This document shows positions 7,999-13,827 of a stretch of DNA of 13,827 bases, piece after piece. The stretch spans positions 1 to 13,827 of the forward strand of contig JAGDAE010000138.1 of NCBI GenBank assembly GCA_017959645.1. Direction: 5' to 3'. Origin of the DNA: Kiritimatiellia bacterium (GTDB taxonomy: Bacteria; Verrucomicrobiota; Kiritimatiellia; RFP12; UBA1067). The notes beneath the pieces were generated by a model. It was not told where the DNA came from, did no database searches, and was given only the letters and a program-made list of their open reading frames with translations. Each line of letters begins with the position of its first letter. Position 1 is the first letter of the stretch. Both the position numbers and the translations under genes were made by a program.

Positions 7999-8586
7999 TC
8001 ACTTGTTCGGCAGCTTCAACCCGGTCTTCATGCCGGGTTTGGGCGGCAATTTCAGCCCCGGACGCAATCCGCCGGCGAGCGGCTTGCGGATGACCGGTTT
8101 CATCGGGACGATTGGCTTTTTGACCGCGGCCGGTTTGAGCGGCGTCGTGGGCTGGCTGCCGGCTGCCGGCAGATCTTCCACGGGCGGCAGATCCGCGACG
8201 GGAGGCAAATCGGCGACCGGCGGCAGATCCGCGACCGGAGGAACCTCCGCAACTGGCTGCACGGCTTTGGGTGCGGCTTCGGCGTCAGCCAGCTCCTCCA
8301 GGCGAACCGATACGTCAACGAGCCCGAACCGCAGACGGTCGCCGTTCGCGATTTTCACCGCTCCGGATATCTTCTCGCCATTCTTCAGCGAACCATTGGT
8401 GCTGCCGAGATCTTCGACATGCCAGTCGCCGTCTTTGAAAAAGATTTTCGCGTGTCTGCGGGAAAGTCCGTCGGAAAGCGGATTTATCGCGTTCCCGATT
8501 TCGCGCCCGATCGTGATTTCGGTCCCTTCGTCGAACCGGTATCCGACGAGCACCCCCTTGATGTCGGCTATTAATGAGATTTTCAT
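7999..8586 (-). CDS. FHA-domain protein with proline repeat linker and basic tail
   Basis: The 195-residue product has no signal peptide or membrane segment and is probably cytoplasmic. Residues about 20-90 form an FHA domain, a module that binds phosphothreonine: G27-R28 (TIGRE), S42-R43-R44-H45 (LSRRH) and S62-T63-N64-G65 (GSTNG) are the conserved binding-loop residues. After an acidic/Ala stretch come four hexads of the type PPVADL (116-139), then a tail of about 50 residues rich in Pro, Lys and Gly with no other domain I recognise. The FHA part suggests binding to a Ser/Thr-phosphorylated partner; the basic tail could contact nucleic acid, membrane or a partner (inference). No Ser/Thr kinase or phosphatase is in the window. 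It is the first gene of the five-gene unit, with a -10 box 7 bases before the ATG. The FHA call is secure; the role is unknown. Confidence 0.9.
   Translation of the reverse strand: MKISLIADIKGVLVGYRFDEGTEITIGREIGNAINPLSDGLSRRHAKIFFKDGDWHVEDLGSTNGSLKNGEKISGAVKIANGDRLRFGLVDVSVRLEELADAEAAPKAVQPVAEVPPVADLPPVADLPPVADLPPVEDLPAAGSQPTTPLKPAAVKKPIVPMKPVIRKPLAGGLRPGLKLPPKPGMKTGLKLPNK
8168..8250. repeat. In-frame 18-bp tandem repeat inside the FHA gene
   Basis: About four and a half copies of an 18-base unit (plus-strand form like GGCAGATCCGCGACCGGA) encode the PPVADL hexads. Copies differ at a few positions, mostly silently, except for one Ala-to-Glu change (PPVEDL). Such arrays expand and contract by slippage in whole codon units, so linker length may vary between strains. 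Confidence 0.85.
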
Positions 8587-8593
8587 ATATCGT

Positions 8594-8622
8594 ATTATAT
8601 CATATTTCTCCGCCCGTGTGGA
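8594..8622 (-). promoter_or_regulatory. Predicted sigma-70-like promoter of the five-gene FHA unit
   Basis: On the minus strand, a perfect TATAAT (8594-8599) lies 17 bases downstream of TCCACA (8617-8622), which matches TTGACA at four of six positions. The -10 ends 7 bases before the FHA ATG, so transcription should start at or within a base or two of the start codon. The stretch around it is strikingly AT-rich compared with the rest of the window. Confidence 0.6.
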
Positions 8623-8650
8623 CGGCTAACATCATTTTTGCGCAGCGCCG

Positions 8651-9448
8651 CTATTCCTGCGGTATGCCGTTGGCGAACTTTACACCGTATCCGCGCTTCG
8701 TCGCCGCCTGGGCGTAGTATCCGCGCGCCTCGTCCTGGTGGGCTGTCATGTTGGCCACCCGCTCCTCGTCGCTCGGATGGGTCGAGGCGAATGCTCCGAG
8801 CGGGGATGAGTCGCCGCCGCCGAAACGCGACCAGAAATCCACCGCCGCCTGCGGTTCGTATCCCGCCTTGGCCATGAGGTAGAGTCCGATGAGATCGGCT
8901 TCGTTCTCGTGCTTGCGGCTGAACGGCAGTATGACCCCGTACTGGGAGCCGATGCCGTAGATTTCGGCTGCGGTACCGCCCAGCCAGGCGGAGACGCCGA
9001 GCGAACAGATGGAATCGACGCATCCCCACGACATCCGTTCGCCGCCGTGCCTGGCGATCGCGTGCCCGATCTCGTGCGCGACCACGCACGCCATCTCGGC
9101 TTCGTTGGCGAACTTCGGCATTATCCCGGTATATACCGCGACTTTGCCGCCGGGCAGGCAGAACGCGTTCACTTCCGGAGATTCGAGAACCTGGAACTCC
9201 CACTGGAAATCGTTTTCCGGCGCGACCGAGGCTATCGCCGTGCCGATGCGTTTCAGCACGTTCTGCTGGCGCGTGTCGGAGGTCGGACGGTTGGCGGCGG
9301 TGGATTCGCGGTAGGACGAAAGCCCGAGCTCCTGCTCGTACGCGTTGGAGGTCAGCAGCAGCTGGTTTCTGCCGGTTATCGGAACCGAACGGCAACCCGC
9401 GAACAAGACTGCCGACAGCGCGGCGAACGTCAAAATGGCGCGTTTCAC
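8651..9448 (-). CDS. M48-family zinc metalloprotease lipoprotein
   Basis: The 265-residue product has a lipoprotein signal with lipobox LFAGC and lipidation at C19. An M48 peptidase domain follows at about 55-230. The zinc and catalytic motif HEIGH is at 125-129 (two His ligands and catalytic Glu126). The third ligand comes from the acidic ENEAD cluster at 181-185, as is usual for this family. A short THPSDEERV motif (224-232) is typical of bacterial M48 lipoproteins such as YcaL, LoiP and BepA. These proteases act in the periplasm on misfolded or mis-assembled envelope proteins. The gene starts with GTG at 9448, three bases after the stop of the aldo/keto reductase gene, with GGAG nine bases upstream. 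The two are therefore co-transcribed, although no functional link is obvious. It is short compared with BepA and has no TPR region. Confidence 0.93.
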   Translation of the reverse strand: MKRAILTFAALSAVLFAGCRSVPITGRNQLLLTSNAYEQELGLSSYRESTAANRPTSDTRQQNVLKRIGTAIASVAPENDFQWEFQVLESPEVNAFCLPGGKVAVYTGIMPKFANEAEMACVVAHEIGHAIARHGGERMSWGCVDSICSLGVSAWLGGTAAEIYGIGSQYGVILPFSRKHENEADLIGLYLMAKAGYEPQAAVDFWSRFGGGDSSPLGAFASTHPSDEERVANMTAHQDEARGYYAQAATKRGYGVKFANGIPQE

Positions 9449-9451
9449 GGC

Positions 9452-10315
9452 TTACTTCTCCATCTGTCTGACCAGTTCGTCGGCCGGGGCGTCTTCGGGG
9501 AAGAAACCGCTGTACCCGAGCTGCGGCATCGAATCGAGCGCCGCGGCGTCTTCGGCCGCAAGCGAAAAATCGAATACGCGAAGGTTGTCGGCGATGCGGT
9601 CGGGGCGGGTCGACTTCGGCAGCGGAACGACCCCGTGCCCGATCGCGTAGCGAATGCATATTTGCGCGGGGGTGCGGCCATATTTCGCCGCGATTTCGCC
9701 GATCAGCGGCGACGAGAGAACCTTTCCGCAGCCAAGCGGACTCCAGCCCTCGACGGCAATCGAATTCTTTTTGCACCACTCGACCGTCTCGCGGTGCCAG
9801 TAGCCGGGATGGAACTCTATCTGGTCTACCATCGGCGGTATCTCGCAATCCTCGCGCAGCGCCTCGATGTGCGAAGGCAGGTAATTCGAGACCCCGATCG
9901 CGCGTACCTTGCCGTCGTGATAGAGCTTCTCGAAAGCCGACCAGGTATCCGCATTGATTCTGCGCCAGTCGTCGAAGGTTTTCGCGACCGCCGGCCAGTG
10001 CACCAGATAGAGGTCGATGTAGTCCAGACCGAGGTTGCGCAGGCTTTCGTCCGCCTGCGCGAGAGTCTTTTCGTATCCCCGGCCGGTTATCCAGTGCTTG
10101 GTCGCTACGAACAGCTCCTCGCGCGCGATCCCGCAAGTCCGTATGCCCTCGCCGACTCCGCGCTCGTTCATGTAGCCATAGGCGGTGTCGATGTGGCGGT
10201 AGCCGGCCTCGACCGCCGAGCGTACGCACCGGGCGGCCTCGCCGTCGCCCGTCTGCCACGTCCCGTAGCCGATCGCCGGCATTTTGCATCCGTTCGAAAG
10301 TTCAATATTGTCCAT
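9452..10315 (-). CDS. Aldo/keto reductase (2,5-diketo-D-gluconate reductase-like)
   Basis: The 287-residue cytoplasmic enzyme has the full aldo/keto reductase tetrad with normal spacing: D43 and Y48 in HIDTAYGYMNE, K73 in FVATKHW, and H106 in LVHWP. Family stretches IGVSNY, QIEFHPGYW and PLPKSTRPDRIADNL (NADPH-binding region) are present. These enzymes reduce sugar aldehydes or ketones with NADPH; by overall look it belongs near the 2,5-diketogluconate reductases and related small-sugar reductases, but the substrate cannot be set from sequence. I chose the ATG at 10315 rather than an in-frame TTG at 10333. The TTG falls between the -35 and the end of the promoter region, and the protein MDNIELSNG from the ATG matches the usual N-terminus. 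It heads a two-gene unit with the M48 protease. Confidence 0.93.
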   Translation of the reverse strand: MDNIELSNGCKMPAIGYGTWQTGDGEAARCVRSAVEAGYRHIDTAYGYMNERGVGEGIRTCGIAREELFVATKHWITGRGYEKTLAQADESLRNLGLDYIDLYLVHWPAVAKTFDDWRRINADTWSAFEKLYHDGKVRAIGVSNYLPSHIEALREDCEIPPMVDQIEFHPGYWHRETVEWCKKNSIAVEGWSPLGCGKVLSSPLIGEIAAKYGRTPAQICIRYAIGHGVVPLPKSTRPDRIADNLRVFDFSLAAEDAAALDSMPQLGYSGFFPEDAPADELVRQMEK

Positions 10316-10323
10316 GGTTCGTA

Positions 10324-10352
10324 ATTGTAGCAAATGGCGCGGTTCGCGTCAA
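10324..10352 (-). promoter_or_regulatory. Predicted sigma-70-like promoter of the aldo/keto reductase gene
   Basis: On the minus strand TTGACG (10347-10352) and TACAAT (10324-10329) are separated by exactly 17 bases, five of six matches to each consensus box. The -10 ends 8 bases before the ATG at 10315, and no Shine-Dalgarno lies between, so a leaderless or nearly leaderless transcript is expected. The whole 53-base gap after the esterase gene is taken up by this promoter, and I see no terminator in it. Confidence 0.75.
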
Positions 10353-10368
10353 TGCGGCCGCAACGGTT

Positions 10369-11688
10369 TCACCGCAGTTCGGTTTCCTGCCCGGGCGGCG
10401 GAGGGACGTATCCGTGCCTGGCTCCCTGTATCCAGAGGATGCGCCGGCAGCCTTCCGGAAGATTGTTGAACATCGCCGCGATTCCAGAAGGGACGCACAC
10501 GTCGTCGCCCAGGCCGGCGCGCTTGACGTCCACGAAACATTTGGCGCGGCGGGCGTGGAAAATCGCGTCGTAGTAGGCGAGGCCGGGCGCGTATCCCAGC
10601 CGCCAGGGCGAGCAGAACCTGCCGGCCGCCGGAGCGTTCACATCGCACATCCACGGCACCTCCGGACGCGCTGCGGTAAGCCCGTCCACCAGCCCCGCCG
10701 CCCAAAGCGACTGCGCTCCGCCCTGGCTGCCGCCCTCGACCTCGAGATCGGCGCCGTTCCATTCAGGACGCGTGCGGACGTAGTCGAACGCGCGCATTAC
10801 CCGCAGCGCCATGCCGTTGAAGTAGCATCCCTCGGGATATTCGTTCTGGTGGGGAGAAAACGCATAAGTCCATTTCGGAGTGCGTATCCCGTCCTCGAAC
10901 TCTGCGTAGGCGGCATCGTCGCAAAGCGGATCGACCCCGTGCGCGTTGATCGAAAAAACCATCCTCCCCGGCTGCGCGCTCCACGGGCGGCCCTGACGGA
11001 ACACCCCGTATCCGTGCACCTCGACGACCGCTTTGAGCGACTTCGGCTCCGCATTCGCCGGAATCGCGAGAACCCCGAAAACCGGACGCGGCCCGGCACA
11101 GTCGACTTTGACTCTCAGAAAATCGAAACCGCCGTCGCCGAAATCCATCGGTATTTCCTCCGCGCGCACCGGGACGGCGGCAAGTCTCGCCTTCTGCCTC
11201 GCCCAGAATTCGTCGAAATCCTCCGGCTCCTCGATTGCCGGCGCGATCTTTCCGGTTTCCACGCCGGCCCCAAGCGCAAAATGCAGCTCCCTGCCGAGAC
11301 CTTCCCACTCCTGCGCCCCCTGCGCGAGGACGTCGCGGAGCACCGGCGTTCCGTCTGCGGCCCTGACGACGTCGGCGGTCACGAAAACGAACCCGGGGCG
11401 GTCGAGCGAAGTCGCGATCTCGAGCGGTTCGCGGTTCTCTATCGCCAGCGAACCGGTCGTGGTCTGCCCGTCGTCGCCCTGCCGCTTCCAGTCGAGACGG
11501 CAGGAGCCGTCGAAAAGCGAATCCGGCGCATTCTCGAACGAAAGCTCGAATACGATGGGCTCTCCGGCCGCATAGCCGACAGGATCTGGCGAGCGCGTCG
11601 CCCCGCGGCAGACGACGGCATCGAATTCGTTGGCGGACGCCAGAAGCGCGACCGACGAAAACAGCAGCGCAGACAGAGTTCTTTTCAT
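10369..11688 (-). CDS. Secreted CE7-like acetyl-xylan esterase (AXE1 family)
   Basis: The 439-residue product has a signal peptide (about residues 1-19, cleaved near ASA-N). A beta-rich N-terminal part (20-140) is followed by an AXE1-type alpha/beta-hydrolase domain (about 150-430). The catalytic triad is visible: S321 in GGSQGG, D395 in AGLGDDVCVP (family pattern GLxDxxCPP) and H425 in ARHGY. CE7 enzymes remove acetyl groups from xylan oligomers and other acetylated small molecules. Classical CE7 members are about 320 residues and lack the extra N-terminal domain; secreted versions with it occur in Bacteroidetes and PVC bacteria. It starts 14 bases after the stop of the two-domain esterase gene with AAGGGG about 8 bases upstream, so the two are co-transcribed and probably both work on esterified plant or algal glycans. 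Family is confident; substrate is inference. Confidence 0.88.
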   Translation of the reverse strand: MKRTLSALLFSSVALLASANEFDAVVCRGATRSPDPVGYAAGEPIVFELSFENAPDSLFDGSCRLDWKRQGDDGQTTTGSLAIENREPLEIATSLDRPGFVFVTADVVRAADGTPVLRDVLAQGAQEWEGLGRELHFALGAGVETGKIAPAIEEPEDFDEFWARQKARLAAVPVRAEEIPMDFGDGGFDFLRVKVDCAGPRPVFGVLAIPANAEPKSLKAVVEVHGYGVFRQGRPWSAQPGRMVFSINAHGVDPLCDDAAYAEFEDGIRTPKWTYAFSPHQNEYPEGCYFNGMALRVMRAFDYVRTRPEWNGADLEVEGGSQGGAQSLWAAGLVDGLTAARPEVPWMCDVNAPAAGRFCSPWRLGYAPGLAYYDAIFHARRAKCFVDVKRAGLGDDVCVPSGIAAMFNNLPEGCRRILWIQGARHGYVPPPPGQETELR

Positions 11689-11702
11689 TCAGGTCACCCC
11701 TT

Positions 11703-13658
11703 TCAGCGGCAGAAATGGCGCGAGGACGATACCAGCCCCTGCGAATCGGTGAGATTCACCCAGAACAGAACCGCCTCCGGCGGCGGCTCGGTTTCGAGCG
11801 AATTGCCGTGGAAATCGAGCCCGGCGGATACGAATGGGCGTTCCTCCCAATTGTCGTCGTCCGAATCGGTGCTGATCAGCTCCGCCTTGACAATCTCGCG
11901 TCCATACGGTTCCCAGCTGACGGAAAGCGTTCCGTTCTCGAAACCGGCCTCTATTTTCGGCAGCATCGGCCGGCCGAACGCCCAATGGTCGGCGAACGCC
12001 GTTATTTCCGGCGGATCGCCGGCCGGCGGGTGGCCGTGGAGCATGCGGATCTTTATCGAAAGCCACGGCGCCTGCGGCAGCTGGCTGTAACTCTTCTGCA
12101 GCGAATCGAGCGGGTATGCGAAATCGTTCGAGCCGGTGCACCAGAGTACCGGCATCCCTGCCGCCTGGAGATAGTTGCGCGGATCCCACAACTCGTCCCA
12201 CCGCTCGCCGGCACTTCCGAGCCCTGCGAGCTGCTTGCTCCAAGCCGAATGCTCGAGAAGATGTCCGCAGCCGTATACAGGCGCCGCAAACAGAAAGCGG
12301 TCGTCGATTCCCGCGACGCACGATACCAGATAGCCGCCCCACGAAATCCCGGTGACCCCGATCCGCGATACATCCACGCAGTCGAGCGAACGCAGGAACG
12401 AATGCGAGCGGACAACCGCCGATACCGCATGATACGTCCACTGGTCGCGGAGCGGTTCGCCGGTCGTAGCGAAACCGGCATCCCATCCCTCAGGACCGGA
12501 CATCGGATGGCGCATCCAGTCGCCGAACCCTTCCGCCTGCAAAGGAATTCCTCCGCAGTTGTCCATCGCTATCGCCGCATACCCCCGTGCCGCCCAAGTC
12601 TCCGCCCAATCGGCGAAGGCCGTCCCTCCGCCGCCGTGCACGAGAACGATTCCGGGAACCCGGTTCTCCGCCGACGCGCCTTCTGGAATCGCATAGAAGG
12701 CGAAAAACCGCGTCGATCTGCCGTGCAACGGCTCCCCGTCGATCGCGACCGCCTTTGCCGATCCCCGGTCGAACGACGGGCACCTGACGAAGCCTGGCGC
12801 CTCCCACATCGCCGGAATCTCCTTCCAGAAGGCGGAATCGAGAACCGGCTCGCCGAGGACCTTTCGCACGAACGCGCGGGAAATGTCCGGCGCGTCCAGC
12901 GCGACGCTTCCATGGTCACGTCCGGGGCATTCGTGGAATTCGTCGAGCCGGCGATTCTCGTTGCAATTGCGTATCGACGATATCATAAACTCGTTCTCCT
13001 CGACCCTGCAAGGAACTTCGATCCTGCGGTCGCCGCAGATCGAGCACACGGGCGCGAATTCGCGGTCGACGAAATTCATCGGCGCGAGATCGCCGAGTTT
13101 CGGGAGAAACCGGTTGTCGGTGTCGCCAGAAAACTGGCGGACGTTGAAATGCGCGGTTACCTGCCCCGAAACCGGAATAAGCCCCCTCAACTCCGACGGC
13201 GAATGCCCGTGCCTCCCGAGCCAGCCGGCGTCCATGCCGACCATGCACGCCAGATACCCGCCGGCCGAATGCCCGCCTACGAACACCTTCGATGGGTCGC
13301 CGCCGTATTCCGCGATATGCTCGAGAACCCAGCTTACCGCAAGCGCCGCGTCGTCGATCACGTCCTCGGCGGAAGCCTCCTGCAGAAAACGGTAGCCGGC
13401 CGCCACCTGCGCCAGCGACTCGTCGCCTTCTGGCCAGTACGGATAGCACCGCTCGCCGGCGGCAAGCCCGCCGCCGTGGAAAAACACGTAGGTCGCGAAA
13501 CCGCTCCTCCCGGCGGGAACGCGGATGTCGAGACTGCACCTCTCGGCCCCGTCGCGGTAGACGATACCGCGGCTCTCCAGGAATTCTCCGGACGCGGACA
13601 GGACGGAAAACGCGAACGCTGCAAGCGACGCAAACCAGGTTGACGGCATTTTTCTCAT
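11703..13658 (-). CDS. Secreted protein with two fused alpha/beta-hydrolase (esterase) domains
   Basis: The 651-residue product starts with a signal peptide (MRKMPSTWFASL, cleaved near residue 24). Domain 1 (about 28-270) resembles esterases of the Aes/feruloyl-esterase kind: HGGG oxyanion loop at 61-64, GHSAGG with nucleophile S131, and H249 in GRDHGS. The position where the acid is expected reads GDRRIEVP, with Arg where Asp is usual. Domain 2 (about 300-565) resembles dienelactone-hydrolase or PhoPQ-regulated-protein-like hydrolases: HGGGG (341-345), S439 in GISWGG, D512 in TGSNDFAYP and His541/543 in HGHPP, a complete triad. The C-terminal about 85 residues look like an Ig-like beta-sandwich. 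I chose the ATG at 13658: upstream ATGs at 13670 and 13706 fall inside or before the predicted -10 box. It is the first gene after the rRNA operon and is followed by the CE7-like esterase. Confidence 0.85.
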   Translation of the reverse strand: MRKMPSTWFASLAAFAFSVLSASGEFLESRGIVYRDGAERCSLDIRVPAGRSGFATYVFFHGGGLAAGERCYPYWPEGDESLAQVAAGYRFLQEASAEDVIDDAALAVSWVLEHIAEYGGDPSKVFVGGHSAGGYLACMVGMDAGWLGRHGHSPSELRGLIPVSGQVTAHFNVRQFSGDTDNRFLPKLGDLAPMNFVDREFAPVCSICGDRRIEVPCRVEENEFMISSIRNCNENRRLDEFHECPGRDHGSVALDAPDISRAFVRKVLGEPVLDSAFWKEIPAMWEAPGFVRCPSFDRGSAKAVAIDGEPLHGRSTRFFAFYAIPEGASAENRVPGIVLVHGGGGTAFADWAETWAARGYAAIAMDNCGGIPLQAEGFGDWMRHPMSGPEGWDAGFATTGEPLRDQWTYHAVSAVVRSHSFLRSLDCVDVSRIGVTGISWGGYLVSCVAGIDDRFLFAAPVYGCGHLLEHSAWSKQLAGLGSAGERWDELWDPRNYLQAAGMPVLWCTGSNDFAYPLDSLQKSYSQLPQAPWLSIKIRMLHGHPPAGDPPEITAFADHWAFGRPMLPKIEAGFENGTLSVSWEPYGREIVKAELISTDSDDDNWEERPFVSAGLDFHGNSLETEPPPEAVLFWVNLTDSQGLVSSSRHFCR

Positions 13659-13668
13659 GGTGACGTCC

Positions 13669-13698
13669 ATTGTATCATAATTCCGGATGTCGGTGCAA
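13669..13698 (-). promoter_or_regulatory. Predicted sigma-70-like promoter of the esterase unit
   Basis: On the minus strand TTGCAC (13693-13698) and TACAAT (13669-13674) are 18 bases apart, and a TATGAT overlaps the -10 region. TACAAT ends 10 bases before the ATG at 13658, and no Shine-Dalgarno lies between. The -35 begins only 6 bases after the T-run that follows the 5S rRNA gene. Confidence 0.55.
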
Positions 13699-13704
13699 GT
13701 ATGC

Positions 13705-13722
13705 AAAAAAGCCGGCAGCGTC
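13705..13722 (-). terminator. Probable intrinsic terminator of the rRNA operon
   Basis: The 3' strand of the 5S closing helix (CCGGC) is followed immediately by six T on the minus strand (13705-13710). No separate terminator hairpin lies between the 5S and the next promoter, so the 5S structure itself may supply the stem. Confidence 0.5.
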
Positions 13723-13826
13723 CTACTCTCGCACGGGCGAGTCCCGCACTACCCTCGGCGATGGAGCCCTTGACTTCCGTGTTCGGAATGGGAACGGGTA
13801 TGACAACTCCTCTATGGCCACCGGCA
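13711..13826 (-). rRNA. rrf: 5S ribosomal RNA
   Basis: On the minus strand the sequence reads as a full 5S rRNA of about 115 bases. Near the 5' end GCCGG-TGGCC pairs with CCGGC at the 3' end to close helix I. The conserved CCCATTCCGAACACGGAAG stretch (loops B and C) is present, as are GGTAGTGCGG and the helix IV hairpin CTCGC-CCGT-GCGAG followed by AGTAGG. The 5' end is within a base or two of the window edge, so a small truncation cannot be excluded. The usual order 16S-23S-5S puts the other rRNA genes to the right, outside the window. Confidence 0.95.
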
Positions 13827-13827
13827 A

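Noticed and set aside
8168..8250. Possible CRISPR-like or regulatory direct repeats
   Set aside because: The units are contiguous 18-base copies without spacers and encode an in-frame PPVADL linker.
8610..8625. Hairpin CCGTCC-ACAC-GGGCGG as terminator of the M48 unit
   Set aside because: The six-pair stem (one G-U) has no U-run after it on the minus strand and overlaps the -35 of the next promoter, so a terminator role is not supported; it might instead modulate that promoter.
9452..9454. Frameshifted fusion of aldo/keto reductase and M48 protease
   Set aside because: The stop, the GTG start with its own Shine-Dalgarno and the lipoprotein signal show two normal adjacent genes.
10353..10362. 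Perfect palindrome TGCGGCCGCA next to the -35 of the aldo/keto reductase promoter
   Set aside because: A single 10-base GC palindrome is expected by chance in GC-rich DNA, and no second copy was seen near the other promoters.
10414..12090. 558-residue plus-strand open reading frame
   Set aside because: It lies antisense to the CE7-like esterase and the end of the two-domain esterase, has low-complexity basic composition and no start signal.
11715..13643. 642-residue plus-strand open reading frame
   Set aside because: It is an antisense shadow of the two-domain esterase, which has signal peptide and catalytic motifs; the plus-strand product shows none.
13670..13706. Upstream ATG starts of the two-domain esterase
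   Set aside because: They fall within or before the -10 box and add residues in front of a well-formed signal peptide.

Overview
The window is GC-rich and densely coding. Every gene I can support reads on the minus strand, so biological order runs from right (13827) to left (1). The gene set suggests an anaerobic, polysaccharide-degrading bacterium of the PVC group, most likely Kiritimatiellota or Lentisphaerota. It includes a DUF1080 (3-keto-disaccharide hydrolase-type) lipoprotein, a GH123/DUF4091-like secreted protein, CE7-type and double-domain esterases, a DUF2723 (GT117) membrane protein and a HydG-like radical SAM enzyme. This taxonomic placement is inference from gene content, not from a phylogenetic marker.

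Layout in transcription order. (1) At the right edge lies a 5S rRNA gene (about 13711-13826) ending in a run of six T; presumably the 16S and 23S genes lie beyond the window. (2) A promoter follows within a few bases and serves a two-gene unit: a secreted protein with two alpha/beta-hydrolase domains (11703-13658) and a secreted CE7-like acetyl-xylan esterase (10369-11688). (3) A second promoter serves an aldo/keto reductase (9452-10315) and an M48 metalloprotease lipoprotein (8651-9448). (4) A third promoter serves five closely packed genes: an FHA-domain protein (7999-8586), a DUF1080 lipoprotein (6996-7976), a GH123-like secreted protein (4262-6988), a HydG-like radical SAM protein (2726-4261) and a DUF2723 multi-pass membrane glycosyltransferase (1-2724, cut by the left edge). 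Gaps inside this last unit are 22, 7, 0 and 1 bases.

How the genes may work together: the two esterases, the GH123-like protein, the DUF1080 lipoprotein and the aldo/keto reductase fit removal of acyl groups from, and breakdown of, complex glycans outside or on the cell, followed by handling of oxidised or keto sugars. The DUF2723 protein would build glycan on the organism's own surface. The HydG-like enzyme does not fit this theme. It has the radical SAM cysteine triad, but one of the three cysteines expected to hold the C-terminal auxiliary iron-sulfur cluster is replaced by glycine, with two new cysteines nearby. No HydE, HydF or hydrogenase is visible in the window.

A second pattern concerns expression. 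The first gene of each of the three units has a sigma-70-like -10 box only 7 to 10 bases before the ATG and no usable Shine-Dalgarno, so these transcripts are probably leaderless or nearly so. Two internal genes (DUF1080 and M48) have clear Shine-Dalgarno sequences. The long plus-strand reading frames are antisense shadows. I saw no CRISPR array, tRNA or mobile element, and no intergenic stretch exceeds about 70 bases.
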